Part shown: piece by piece, positions 7,882 to 16,740 of the stretch
How the letters are laid out: every line of letters starts with the position of its first letter
Numbering within the stretch: position 1 is the stretch's first letter
From: an uncultured Pseudomonadota bacterium
GTDB lineage: Bacteria; Myxococcota_A; Polyangia; HGW-17
NCBI GenBank assembly: GCA_938004375.1
Contig: CALKWH010000306.1
Span: forward strand, 1-18,735
Direction: 5' to 3'
Length of the DNA: 18,735 nt
Translations under genes and position numbers: made by a program
Notes under the pieces: generated by a model
The model's database searches: none
The model's input: only the letters and a program-made list of their open reading frames with translations
Told to the model about the DNA's origin: nothing

Positions 7882-7910
7882 AATGTACCATCGGTCCGGT
7901 CCTTTGGCAA
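7882..7910 (-). promoter_or_regulatory. Sigma70-like promoter, candidate leaderless start
   Basis: Read on the minus strand, TTGCCA (7910-7905) and TACATT (7887-7882) are separated by 17 bases. They match the consensus hexamers at 5/6 and 4/6. The -10 element ends only 6 bases before the ATG at 7875, so transcription would begin at or next to the start codon. No Shine-Dalgarno sequence precedes that ATG, which is consistent with a leaderless message. Confidence 0.45.
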
Positions 7911-7919
7911 AACGGTTTT

Positions 7920-7933
7920 TCAATACGTATTGA
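7920..7933. promoter_or_regulatory. 14-bp perfect palindrome, candidate operator
   Basis: TCAATACGTATTGA is a perfect inverted repeat with no spacer. It lies about 10 bases upstream of the -35 element of the minus-strand promoter at 7882-7910 and 30 bases upstream of the tRNA-His promoter. The placement suits a dimeric regulator acting on the minus-strand operon. Its AT-rich composition stands out from the surrounding GC-rich DNA. No regulator that would bind it is identified. Confidence 0.5.
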
Positions 7934-7962
7934 CGGTCGTTGGGGGGACCTGAAAAATGGGA

Positions 7963-7991
7963 TTGCAAACCGAGAGGGATTTTGGTAGAAA
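7963..7991 (+). promoter_or_regulatory. Sigma70-like promoter of the tRNA-His gene
   Basis: TTGCAA (7963-7968) and TAGAAA (7986-7991) are 17 bases apart, each matching the consensus at 4/6. The -10 element ends 11 bases before the mature 5' end of the tRNA at 8003, a normal distance for a tRNA promoter. Confidence 0.55.
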
Positions 7992-8002
7992 GCTGTTCGC
8001 CT

Positions 8003-8079
8003 GGTGGGAGTAGCTCAGTTGGCAGAGTCCCAGGTTGTGGCCCTGGTTGTCGTGGGTTCGAGCCCCATCTCTCACCCCA
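8003..8079 (+). tRNA. tRNA-His (anticodon GTG)
   Basis: All cloverleaf parts can be folded by eye. The acceptor stem GTGGGAG (8004-8010) pairs with CTCTCAC (8069-8075) with one G-U. The extra G at 8003 faces discriminator C at 8076, the identity hallmark of tRNA-His. The D stem is GCTC/GAGT, the anticodon stem CCAGG/CCTGG carries the loop TTGTGGC with GTG as anticodon, and the T arm reads GTGGG TTCGAGC CCCAT. The 3' CCA is encoded at 8077-8079. A T6 run at 8085-8090 follows and may help end transcription, though no hairpin is seen between. The gene stands alone, not in a tRNA cluster. Confidence 0.96.
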
Positions 8080-8108
8080 AGCACTTTTTTATTCGGGCTG
8101 TAAGATTT

Positions 8109-8138
8109 TTCACAAAAGTGGAATTTCTGCGCTATATT
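8109..8138 (+). promoter_or_regulatory. Sigma70-like promoter of the multi-PAS kinase gene
   Basis: TTCACA (8109-8114) and TATATT (8133-8138) are 18 bases apart and each matches the consensus at 5/6, the best promoter match in the window. The predicted transcript would have a leader of about 60 bases before the ATG at 8204. The element lies downstream of the tRNA, so the kinase need not depend on tRNA read-through. Confidence 0.55.
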
Positions 8139-8203
8139 GTTCGTCGCAGGCCCGATTTGGGCCTCGCAGGGTCCGGTCCATAGGAAAAACAAAAGGCGAC
8201 CAG

Positions 8204-11200
8204 ATGGCTCATCACCCAGGTACCTTGCCCCTCTTCACACCGCTGCGTGGCAATGGTTTGTGGTTGTTGCCCTCGGACTCGGGACCCGGCGCCGCCGGCC
8301 CGGGGTTCGAGCCAGGCGAGGTTCGCTTCTTCGTGCCCACCGACGAGGCCCTCGCGCTGGAGCGAGGCGTCGTCGAGGAGTGGGTCTCGGCGCCCGCCTC
8401 CACCGTGGGACTCTGGCCCGACGGGGTCCGCGCCCTGTGCCTGGCCCTCCCCGATCCCGGCTCGCCCGATGTGGTTCGCCGGCTTTCCGGCGGGGAAGAC
8501 GCCGGCACCCCGGTTCCGGGTTGTCGCATCGTGGCGGTGGATCCCGGCCGGATCCCGCCCGCCGAGTTCGTCGGGCTCTGCCGGCGCTTCGACCGGGTCC
8601 GGTCCGGTCACCGGTGGGTGGTCAATCCGGGGGCCGACGCCGGGGTTCCCCAGCCCGGTCGGGAGTCGGTGGAGGGGTTGCTCGGACTCTGGGAACAGGT
8701 CGACGACCTGGGTCGCGAACGGCGGTGGTGGGAGCAGACCGTCCATCTCATGGAGAATGCCGGCGCGGCCATCGCCTTCCGCGTCTCCGCCGAGGGCATC
8801 ATCGAGTACATCAGCCCGCAGATCCGGGAGTACGGCTTTCCGACCGCCGAGGAGGTCATCGGCACGCCCTACGCCCGCTTCGTCCATCCTGACGACTTCC
8901 TGAAGCTCGCCAACAATTTTACTGAACTGAAAGACCATCCGAACCGGGTGGTCTCGTTCCGGGTGCGCAACGTCGACGGGGAGGTTTTCCAGCTGAAGAC
9001 CATGTCGCGCCTCATCGAGGATCCCGCCGGCGGGGTCAAGCTCGTCGGCCTGCTGCGAGACGTCTCCCGGGAGGAGCGGGCGGTGGGCATGCTCGAGCGC
9101 GCCGGGCGGCTGGGTTCGGTGCTGCACCAGACCTCGGGCGTGCTCTTTGGCGCCGCTTCCATGGAGGACCTCGCCAGCTCGGTGTGCCGCATCATCGTCG
9201 AGGAGGAGCCTTTCCTCTTCGCCACGGTGATGGAGCTCGACCGCCCGGGGACGGTCATGGGCGCCTGGCATCGCCGCACGGGACAGGAGAGCCGGGAGCT
9301 CCTGCCCAGGGAGTTCCTCGAGCTCCTCCGGACGTTGCCGGTCACCGGGACCATCGTCCACCAGCATCTGGGTTCGGTCCCCGCCTTCGAGCGCTTCAAG
9401 CCGCACCTGGTTTCCTGCCAGTTGTCCGGCCTGATCATGGTCCCCCTGTTCCGGCCAGGGCGGCGCTTCACGGGCATTTTATGCGTGTTCTCCGAGCGTC
9501 CCAACGCCATCGAGCCCGAGGCCGAGCGCCTCCTCGAGGAGCTGGGTCGGTTCCTCACCCACGGCATCCTGGCGATCCTGGACCGGCTGGAGATGGAGCG
9601 GGTCCACGACGAGCTGGCCATCAGCGAGGAGCGGTACCGTCATATCTTGGAGAACGTGCAGGACGTCATCTTCTCGTTCGACGCCGACAGCGTCCTCACC
9701 TTCGTCGGCGGGAACGTGCAGGAGCTCTTCGGTGTGGACGCCGCCGCCCTCGTCGGGCGCCGCTTCGTGTCGATGGCGGGGCTCTTCCCGGAGCTGGATC
9801 CGGGGTTCTTCGAGCGATACCAGCGGCTGTTCGAGACCGCCATCGCCGAGCTGCGTCCCTCCATCGAGTACGAGATCCCGATCCACACCACCGGCCAGGA
9901 TCGGGTCCTGGAGGTCCACGAACGGATCCATTACAACGAGTCGGGGGCCCTGATCGGGTCCACGGGCGTCATGCGCGACATCAGCGAGCGTCGGCGCGCC
10001 CTGGCCCTGTTGGAGCGCAGCGAGGCCAGGTATCGGACGCTGTTCGACCTGTCGGCCGAGGCCGTGTTCATCGAGACCCTCGAGGGCGACATCCTCGAAT
10101 GCAACGAGGTGGCCGCCCGCATGCACGGCTTCTCCCAGGAGGAGCTGCTGCGTCTGTCCGCCCGGAACCTGGTCTCGGAGAAGACGGCCACCTCCTTCGA
10201 CAAGGTCATCGGTCCGGAGCTGCTGCGGGGTGGGTTCTTCGTCGAGGCCGAGGGCCGACGCAAGGACGGCACGATCTTCCCCACGGAGGTGGCGGCGCGG
10301 CTGTTCCGCCTCGAGGACCGTCCGCTGGTGATGGTCACAGTCCGGGACATGACCGAGCGGCGCCGGCGGGAGGCCAAGCGGAGCATCGTCGAGAAGCGGC
10401 TCCACGAGAGCCGCCGCGTGGAGAGCCTCTCCCTGTTGGCCTCCAAGTTGGCCCATGATTTCAACAACCTGCTGGTCGGCATCCTGGGCAACGCCTCCCT
10501 GAGCCTGATGGATGTCTCCCAGGACGATCCGGTGCGCCTCAACCTACGGGAGATCGAACGCGCGGCCGAAGAGGCCGCCAGGCTCTCCCGCCAGTTGCTG
10601 TCCTACACGGGCGGCTGGAAGCCCCACCTGGTGCCCGTGGATCTGTCCTCGGTGCTCACGCGCCAGGCCGAGGTGCTGCAGGCGACGTTCCCCGAGCGGG
10701 TCCGCATGATCTACCGCATCGAAGCCTCCATGCGTCCCGTGCTGGCCGACGAGGAGCAATGTTCCGCCCTGGTCTCCCACGTGTGCAGCAACAGCCTGGA
10801 CGCCATCGGGGAACGGGCGGGCATGATCACGGTCTCCCTGTTCGGCTGCGAGACCCTCCCCGAGGATCCGCCGTTCCAGTTGCTTCCCGAGGGCGCCTGC
10901 GATCGGGGTCCCTTCTGCTGCCTGGAGATCGCCGACAGCGGTGAAGGCATGGAGCCCGCCGTGCTGGAGCGGATCTTCGACCCGTGTTTCTCCACCAAGG
11001 CCAACGCCGCCGGCATGGGGCTCGTCGCGGTGGCCGGCATTGTCCGCAGCCACAACGCGGTGCTCCACGTGTCCAGCCTCCCCGGGCAGGGGACCGTCCT
11101 GCGCATCTTCTTCCCATACTGTCGGGCGGACGCATCGACCGAGCAGTCCCCGGCAGCCGAGGTGGGCCAGGCGCCCGCCGGTGGCAGGCGGGTACTGGTC

Positions 11201-11560
11201 ATCGACGATGATCTCTGGGTGCGCAACGTCGTGGGACGGATCCTGTCCCATGCGGGCTGCGAATGCCTGCTGGCCGCCGACGGTCATAAAGGTCTCGAAG
11301 CCGCCCGCGCCCTGCTGCCCGAGTTGGCGCTCGTGGTGCTGGATCTCCATCTGCCGGGCCTGCCGGGCAACGAGGTTTTCCGCCAGTTGCGCCAGCTACG
11401 GCCGGAGCTGCCCATCCTCATCTCCAGCGGCTGGTCCGAGACCCTGGAGCCCTTCTGGGAGGAGGGTGTCGCGCCGCCCGCGGGTTACTTGCCCAAACCC
11501 TACCATCCCTCCCAGCTCGCGGAGGCCGTCTCCCGAATCCTGCGGGATCCGCCGCGGTAG
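8204..11560 (+). CDS. Multi-PAS/GAF hybrid histidine kinase with C-terminal receiver
   Basis: A cytoplasmic sensor kinase of 1118 residues with no membrane segment. In order it has an unassigned N-terminal region (1-170), PAS (about 178-300), a GAF-like domain (about 300-460), PAS (about 474-595), PAS (about 605-716), a kinase core and a receiver (about 996-1118). His751 in LAHDFNNLL is the phosphoacceptor, Asn863 marks the N-box, and ADSGEGM and GMGL give the ATP-lid motifs. The receiver has Asp1001-1003, phosphoacceptor Asp1047 and Lys1098. The ATG at 8204 has AAGG seven bases upstream; reading further upstream would translate the tRNA and is rejected. As in the MEDS kinase at the other end of the window, the receiver is the last domain and no output partner is adjacent. 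The signal sensed is unknown. Confidence 0.92.
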   Translation: MAHHPGTLPLFTPLRGNGLWLLPSDSGPGAAGPGFEPGEVRFFVPTDEALALERGVVEEWVSAPASTVGLWPDGVRALCLALPDPGSPDVVRRLSGGEDAGTPVPGCRIVAVDPGRIPPAEFVGLCRRFDRVRSGHRWVVNPGADAGVPQPGRESVEGLLGLWEQVDDLGRERRWWEQTVHLMENAGAAIAFRVSAEGIIEYISPQIREYGFPTAEEVIGTPYARFVHPDDFLKLANNFTELKDHPNRVVSFRVRNVDGEVFQLKTMSRLIEDPAGGVKLVGLLRDVSREERAVGMLERAGRLGSVLHQTSGVLFGAASMEDLASSVCRIIVEEEPFLFATVMELDRPGTVMGAWHRRTGQESRELLPREFLELLRTLPVTGTIVHQHLGSVPAFERFKPHLVSCQLSGLIMVPLFRPGRRFTGILCVFSERPNAIEPEAERLLEELGRFLTHGILAILDRLEMERVHDELAISEERYRHILENVQDVIFSFDADSVLTFVGGNVQELFGVDAAALVGRRFVSMAGLFPELDPGFFERYQRLFETAIAELRPSIEYEIPIHTTGQDRVLEVHERIHYNESGALIGSTGVMRDISERRRALALLERSEARYRTLFDLSAEAVFIETLEGDILECNEVAARMHGFSQEELLRLSARNLVSEKTATSFDKVIGPELLRGGFFVEAEGRRKDGTIFPTEVAARLFRLEDRPLVMVTVRDMTERRRREAKRSIVEKRLHESRRVESLSLLASKLAHDFNNLLVGILGNASLSLMDVSQDDPVRLNLREIERAAEEAARLSRQLLSYTGGWKPHLVPVDLSSVLTRQAEVLQATFPERVRMIYRIEASMRPVLADEEQCSALVSHVCSNSLDAIGERAGMITVSLFGCETLPEDPPFQLLPEGACDRGPFCCLEIADSGEGMEPAVLERIFDPCFSTKANAAGMGLVAVAGIVRSHNAVLHVSSLPGQGTVLRIFFPYCRADASTEQSPAAEVGQAPAGGRRVLVIDDDLWVRNVVGRILSHAGCECLLAADGHKGLEAARALLPELALVVLDLHLPGLPGNEVFRQLRQLRPELPILISSGWSETLEPFWEEGVAPPAGYLPKPYHPSQLAEAVSRILRDPPR

Positions 11561-11574
11561 CCACCGACTCCAGG

Positions 11575-11612
11575 TCGAAATCGAAATCGAAATCGAAATC
11601 AAAATCGAAATC
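11575..11612. repeat. TCGAAA hexanucleotide tandem repeat
   Basis: Six consecutive hexamers of TCGAAA, the fifth changed to TCAAAA, plus a final TC. The array fills much of the 87-base gap between the convergent stops of the multi-PAS kinase and the formylglycine-enzyme-like lipoprotein. It is AT-richer than its surroundings. It lacks dyad symmetry strong enough for a terminator hairpin. It has the same unit number as the array at 28-63, though a different unit. Confidence 0.9.
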
Positions 11613-11647
11613 AGGACCCACCCTTCAAAGCGGTTTCACCGGGATCG

Positions 11648-12559
<912 letters not shown>

Positions 12560-12567
12560 GCCGGGAA

Positions 12568-14562
12568 CTACTCCTCGCGGCGGATTTCCTGGGCGGGGAA
12601 GATGAGCGGCGTGCAGGGTGTGGTGAGCACCGTCGAGGTGCCCGCATCCCAGGTGCCCGTACAGTTGGGCAGATTGAGCAGGTTCTGGCAGTCCACGGGT
12701 ACGTTGCCGTCGAAGGGATCGTAGTCGATGCACACCCGCAGCGGTGCGCTCACGGAGGTGTTGCCGACGTTGTCGGTCGCCTTCACCGCGATGCAGGCCC
12801 AGCCTTCGGAGATGTTGTTGGCCCGGGAGTCGAACTGGATGCCCGAGCAGGTGAGCGGGTTGCTCGGGTTGAACGGCGGCAGACCGTAGATGGCCGGCTC
12901 GGTTTTATCGAAGGTGTACCAGATCAGCAGGCTCAGGTCCTCCTGGACCACGGGGCACAGCGCGTCGGGGGGATCGTTGGCCACGCCCCAGACCTGGCAG
13001 GGGGAGGGGGGAGTGGGCGTGTCGTAGTCGGTCCGGTAGTCGGCGCTGCCCGCGGGTTCGAGGGGTACCATGTTCAATTTAAGCGTCTCGCGGGGATCTC
13101 CGGAGATGTTGATCGTCGGGATCAGATTGGGGTTGATGTCGTTGCAGAAGCCGTCCCCGCTCATGTCCACGACCAGGGGTAGCCGGGCGTCGTCGAGGAT
13201 GAAGATCTCGACCGAGGCCTGGTTCACCAGGGCCAGCGGGGACCAGACCGCACCGACCGCCCTATTTCCCTGATCCTCGACGCGGGCGCGCAGCCAGAAC
13301 ACTTGGGCGACCAGGTCACCGTCGTCGGCGGAATACCAGCCAACGGGATCGAAGACCCGGGAGCATTCGAACAGACGCTCGGAGTTCTTCTTGGTCAGGC
13401 GCATGGTCTCGGGCGGATCGAGGCTGATCAGGGGTGGCTGGTTGTCCAGGGCGAGCTGGAAGGCCACCGAACTCTCGTTGCCGAGCAGGTCCGTGGCGAA
13501 GACCTGCAGGGCCGGCCAGATGAAGGTGTCCGGGAGCACGGACGTGTCGAAGGATCCCTCGTACACGTACATGCCTTCCTGTGCCTCCAACGGGATGACG
13601 AACTGCACGTCGTTGTTGCCGATGATGGCGTACACCGAGGACGACAGTACGCCTGCGGGGTCGAGGATCTCGGCGGCGAAATAGGTGATCGAGCCGATGA
13701 TCTGGCCCTCTTCGTGGGAGGTCACCACGATGGAGGGTCCCTCGTTGTCGATGGTGAAGTCCACGTGCTTCTTGGCGTCGTTGCCGACGGCGTTCTCGGC
13801 GCTCACGGTCAGCCGCTGGGTGCCGGTCAGGGGCGGGTTGAACATGGCGTCGTTGAAGATCACGCTGCCCGTATACTCGACCCAGACGGGGCTGCCGTTG
13901 GCCGTGTCGGTGGAGACGTTGGACTGCGTGAGCTGGATGTCCCTGTTGGCGATGACGGCGGTCACCGAGGAGGCCTGCACGCCGTCGTTGTCGTTGACCT
14001 TGAGCGACAGGTTGACGCCGCCGTGGTAGCGACCCCCGGCGAGGGGGCTGTAGACCGAGATGGTGGGGCCGCGATCGTAGTTGAAACGGACGTCGGCGTA
14101 ACTGAGGCGTCCGGAGATGTCCTTCGCCGTCACCCGCAGGGTGTGCGTCCCCTCCGCGAGGTCGCTGACGTCGACGGTGATCTTGAAACCGTTGGGGGTG
14201 TTCGTGTCGACGGTCATGTTGTAGGTGGTGCCGTCGAGGAACGCCGTGATGGTCTCGTAGTCGAGGGGGTCGGCCACCGGCAGGATGACCGCCTTGACCA
14301 GATAGTTGTCTCCGAAGAGGGTCTCCCCCTCCGTGGGTGCGGTGATCGTGATGTCGGGTCCGTCGACGTCGGCGTCCAGGTCGTCGGGCAGGACGATCAC
14401 ATCCTGCACCACGTCTCCATCCACGTCACCGTCCGGGGCGCCGTCGACGTCGGCGTCGGAGCCGCCGTCGATGGGCGGGAGCGTGTGGTACTTCTTTTCG
14501 TCGCATCCGGAAGACAGGCAGGACAGGCACAGGACGGAGAGGAGAAGGAGAATTTTTTGCAT
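12568..14562 (-). CDS. Ig-like-repeat lipoprotein with Asp-rich linker
   Basis: A large surface lipoprotein of 664 residues. The signal MQKILLLLSV ends in LSSGC with Cys20 lipidated and Asp at +2. An Asp-rich linker (about 33-70) follows, a common spacer in Myxococcota-type lipoproteins. Then come three Ig/cadherin-like modules of about 100 residues, opening at roughly 69, 165 and 275 with related starts (GPDITITAPT, GPTISVYSPL, GPSIVVTSHE). The C-terminal part (about 375-664) is less clear and contains a DMSGDGFCND segment like a calcium-binding loop and several paired cysteines. A role in adhesion or envelope scaffolding is inferred only from the modules. The start is supported by GAGG five bases upstream and by the signal peptide. 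It probably shares a transcript with the downstream formylglycine-enzyme-like lipoprotein. Confidence 0.87.
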   Translation of the reverse strand: MQKILLLLSVLCLSCLSSGCDEKKYHTLPPIDGGSDADVDGAPDGDVDGDVVQDVIVLPDDLDADVDGPDITITAPTEGETLFGDNYLVKAVILPVADPLDYETITAFLDGTTYNMTVDTNTPNGFKITVDVSDLAEGTHTLRVTAKDISGRLSYADVRFNYDRGPTISVYSPLAGGRYHGGVNLSLKVNDNDGVQASSVTAVIANRDIQLTQSNVSTDTANGSPVWVEYTGSVIFNDAMFNPPLTGTQRLTVSAENAVGNDAKKHVDFTIDNEGPSIVVTSHEEGQIIGSITYFAAEILDPAGVLSSSVYAIIGNNDVQFVIPLEAQEGMYVYEGSFDTSVLPDTFIWPALQVFATDLLGNESSVAFQLALDNQPPLISLDPPETMRLTKKNSERLFECSRVFDPVGWYSADDGDLVAQVFWLRARVEDQGNRAVGAVWSPLALVNQASVEIFILDDARLPLVVDMSGDGFCNDINPNLIPTINISGDPRETLKLNMVPLEPAGSADYRTDYDTPTPPSPCQVWGVANDPPDALCPVVQEDLSLLIWYTFDKTEPAIYGLPPFNPSNPLTCSGIQFDSRANNISEGWACIAVKATDNVGNTSVSAPLRVCIDYDPFDGNVPVDCQNLLNLPNCTGTWDAGTSTVLTTPCTPLIFPAQEIRREE

Positions 14563-14608
14563 GGTTGCCTCGTGCACGATGGGCGGCCGGGATTCGGACG
14601 CGCACGTA

Positions 14609-14639
14609 GTTATAGCATAAAACTCCGTTCCAGGGCCAA
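14609..14639 (-). promoter_or_regulatory. Possible promoter of the lipoprotein pair
   Basis: On the minus strand TATAAC (14614-14609) is a 5/6 match to a -10 box, 46 bases upstream of the ATG at 14562. TTGGCC (14639-14634) is the nearest -35 candidate but is 19 bases away, longer than ideal. This lies in the divergent gap 14563-14693, where I see no clear promoter for the plus-strand operon. Confidence 0.35.
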
Positions 14640-14693
14640 CTTTGCCGTCTCGCATCCATTTTGACGTTGTCAGTTCGGGTAAAGCGGCGTAAG

Positions 14694-16097
14694 GTGGCGC
14701 GCGGATCGTTTTCCATGTCCACCTTCCTTGCCCTGTTTTTCATTTATACCATGCCCATGGAGCGTCCGGCGACGGCCTTGCCCACCCTCACGGTGGAGGC
14801 CATCTCGGTCGACGGCCTGGTGGCCACCAACTGCGGCCTCGTCACCCGGGTCCTCGGCCTGAGGCCGGGAGACCGCATCACCCCCGACGACCCCCGGTTG
14901 GAGTCCGCCCGCGTGAGGCTCCTGGCCCTGGGCCTGTTCCATCGCGTCGAGTTTCGGTTGGACAAGGGGCGGGAACGGGGCAAGGTGGTCCTGGTGGTGA
15001 GGCTGGAGGAGCGCCAGACGCTGATCATCCGACACCTCTTCTTCGGAGCCTCCCGCATCACCCCGTTCTGGCTCGGGCTGGGCCTCCAGGAGGGTAACTT
15101 CCTGGGTGAGGGGATGCGCCTCTCAGTGGCTGCCGTGGGCACGGCGCGCGCCGACATCATGGAGGGCCGTGCCCAGTACGCGCTGGAGAGCTCGCTGTTC
15201 GCACCCAAGTGGCTGTCGATCCCGCTACACCTGGGGGCCCGCTACGCCAACGGCACCGAGTTCTACCGCACGTACGGCGAGGTCGACGACGGCAATCCGG
15301 AGAACTTCCTCTCGCTGCCCTATCATCGAGGCGGGTTCTGGACCGAGACATTCTTTCCAGTAGGCCCGCTATTCCTGCACGTGGGGGCCTCCTCGGAGCT
15401 GCTGCACACCGATCTGCCAGGGGAGCGGATCCGCCACTATCCCGACGGCACCTCCCGCCAGATTCATTTCGGGCTGGAGGACGGCTTCAGTTTCCTCGGT
15501 TTTCTTTCCGCCCGGCTGTCCTGGGACTCGCGTAACCGGGACATCCTGCCCTCCGAGGGCACCCTCGTCGAGCTCGGCGGACGCGTCGGCAGTCCGATCT
15601 TCTTCTCCTCCTATAGTTACAGCCGTGGTGAGCTCCAGTTTGAGCATTACCGAAGGCTGGGGCGGCACATCTTCTCCGTCCATTTCTTCGGCGGCCTGAT
15701 GATGGGGAACCCGGCCCTGTTCGATAAATTCTACATCGGCGACCTGCAGGACCTCGTAGCCCCTCGGGCGCTGGGTCTCAACCTCTCGGTCTCCCCCAGC
15801 CCGGACTTCCTGGACACGGGCATCTCCGAGGCGCGCTGGGGGACCGCCGCCTTCAAGCTGGCCTTCCGGTACGACTATCCCCTGTTCTCAAGGTCGGGTT
15901 TCATCTATCGGGGGCACCTATTCTTCTCCGCCGGCGTGATGGGGCTGGCCTCGCCGTCCCAGTTGCGCTACCGGGAGACCTCACTCAGGGACGCGCTCCC
16001 CGTGGATCTCACGCTGGACTTCGGTCTGCACCTGGACACCCGGATGGGGATCTTCCGTCTGTCCTTCGCCAACGCGCTCTCGCGGATGCCGTTCTGA
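14694..16097 (+). CDS. Single-POTRA Omp85/BamA-family outer-membrane protein
   Basis: An outer-membrane barrel protein of 467 residues from this start. After a signal peptide (cleavage probably after PATA, near residue 28) one POTRA domain spans about 31-106, with the typical PGDRITPDD turn and a GLFHRVEFRLD strand. The rest, about 110-467, alternates aromatic-rich strands and loops and ends in SRMPF with a terminal Phe, as outer-membrane barrels do. Omp85 proteins insert or secrete outer-membrane proteins; this one is short, and the loop-6 (V/I)RG(F/Y) motif is not visible, the matching place reading FYIGDLQDLVAPRALG. The start is uncertain: GTG 14694 gives a charged signal peptide, ATG 14715 gives an uncharged one, and a TTG at 14661 is possible. 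It leads a three-gene operon. Confidence 0.8.
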   Translation: MARGSFSMSTFLALFFIYTMPMERPATALPTLTVEAISVDGLVATNCGLVTRVLGLRPGDRITPDDPRLESARVRLLALGLFHRVEFRLDKGRERGKVVLVVRLEERQTLIIRHLFFGASRITPFWLGLGLQEGNFLGEGMRLSVAAVGTARADIMEGRAQYALESSLFAPKWLSIPLHLGARYANGTEFYRTYGEVDDGNPENFLSLPYHRGGFWTETFFPVGPLFLHVGASSELLHTDLPGERIRHYPDGTSRQIHFGLEDGFSFLGFLSARLSWDSRNRDILPSEGTLVELGGRVGSPIFFSSYSYSRGELQFEHYRRLGRHIFSVHFFGGLMMGNPALFDKFYIGDLQDLVAPRALGLNLSVSPSPDFLDTGISEARWGTAAFKLAFRYDYPLFSRSGFIYRGHLFFSAGVMGLASPSQLRYRETSLRDALPVDLTLDFGLHLDTRMGIFRLSFANALSRMPF

Positions 16098-16098
16098 G

Positions 16099-16740
16099 AT
16101 GCCCATGTCCAAGGCCGCGGTCCGCCTCCTCGTCGTTCTCCTGCTGTGCGGGCACGCCACCGTCGCCGGGGCCCAGGTCACGCCCAGGCTGCTGCAGAAA
16201 CGGTCTGGCGGGCTGGTCGCCAACTTCAACCTGGGGTCCCTGGCCACACCCGCGTTCGAGCGGAAGATGCGGTCCGGTCTGACCCAGCGGCTGCTATACC
16301 GGGTCCTCCTCAAGGAGAGCCCCGGAGACCGGACCGCGGCGATTTCCTTGCGCTTCTGTGCCGTCACCTTCGACCTCTGGGACGAGTCGTGGAGCATCGA
16401 GTGCACGACCCGGGCGGGGACTCGCCGGATCACGGTCTCGCGTTACAGTTCGTTGTTGCGACACGTGGCCGCCCTGGTGGATCTGCCGTTCTCCGACGGC
16501 GTGGCCATCTCTCCTACCCGCCGGTACCACCTCGAGGTGCAGGTCCAGCTCAACCCGATCTCCCGCAAGCTCCTCGAAAAGGTCAAACTGTGGCTGCGTC
16601 AGAGTGAGAAAGGGAGTCAGTTCTCGGGATACATGGGATCCATGCTCTCGCTGTTCGTGGACAAGAGCGTGGGCGGTACGGATCTGACCGTGAACCTCCG
16701 GTCGTCCTCGGTCCTGGGCCGGGAGGTCCTGGCTCCGTGA
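16099..16740 (+). CDS. Exported DUF4390-like protein
   Basis: A secreted or periplasmic protein of 213 residues with a signal peptide MPMSKAAVRL followed by a Leu/Val core and cleavage near VAGA|Q at residue 25. The mature protein is a single domain of mainly beta pattern: an N-terminal GLVANFNLG strand, an ISLRFCAVTFDLWDESW block, an RRITVSRYSS strand and a RRYHLEVQVQLNP strand, ending with a helix. This layout agrees with DUF4390, a family often found directly upstream of ntrY-type kinase genes. I assign it by pattern and by context, so the family call is moderate. Its ATG lies one base after the stop of the Omp85-like gene, and its stop overlaps the kinase start. A role as periplasmic partner of the kinase or barrel is inference. 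Confidence 0.75.
   Translation: MPMSKAAVRLLVVLLLCGHATVAGAQVTPRLLQKRSGGLVANFNLGSLATPAFERKMRSGLTQRLLYRVLLKESPGDRTAAISLRFCAVTFDLWDESWSIECTTRAGTRRITVSRYSSLLRHVAALVDLPFSDGVAISPTRRYHLEVQVQLNPISRKLLEKVKLWLRQSEKGSQFSGYMGSMLSLFVDKSVGGTDLTVNLRSSSVLGREVLAP

Noticed and set aside
8082..8120. Inverted repeat CACTTTT / AAAAGTG after the tRNA as a terminator
   Set aside because: The loop would be 25 bases, the arms are AT-rich, and the right arm overlaps the kinase promoter. Probably chance.
7920..8192. A 90-codon minus-strand frame containing GARTHDNQGHNLGLCQLSYS
   Set aside because: This is the antisense translation of the tRNA-His gene, a well-known type of spurious protein.
7940..8203. An upstream extension of the multi-PAS kinase reading frame
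   Set aside because: It would translate through tRNA-His and its promoter. The ATG at 8204 with AAGG upstream and a promoter at 8109-8138 is the better start.
11575..11612. CRISPR-like array
   Set aside because: The unit is only six bases without spacers, and no cas genes are nearby; it is a simple tandem repeat.
13303..14664. A 453-codon plus-strand frame opposite the Ig-repeat lipoprotein
   Set aside because: Val/Gly/Asp-rich shadow; the minus-strand gene has a signal peptide, a lipobox and a ribosome site.
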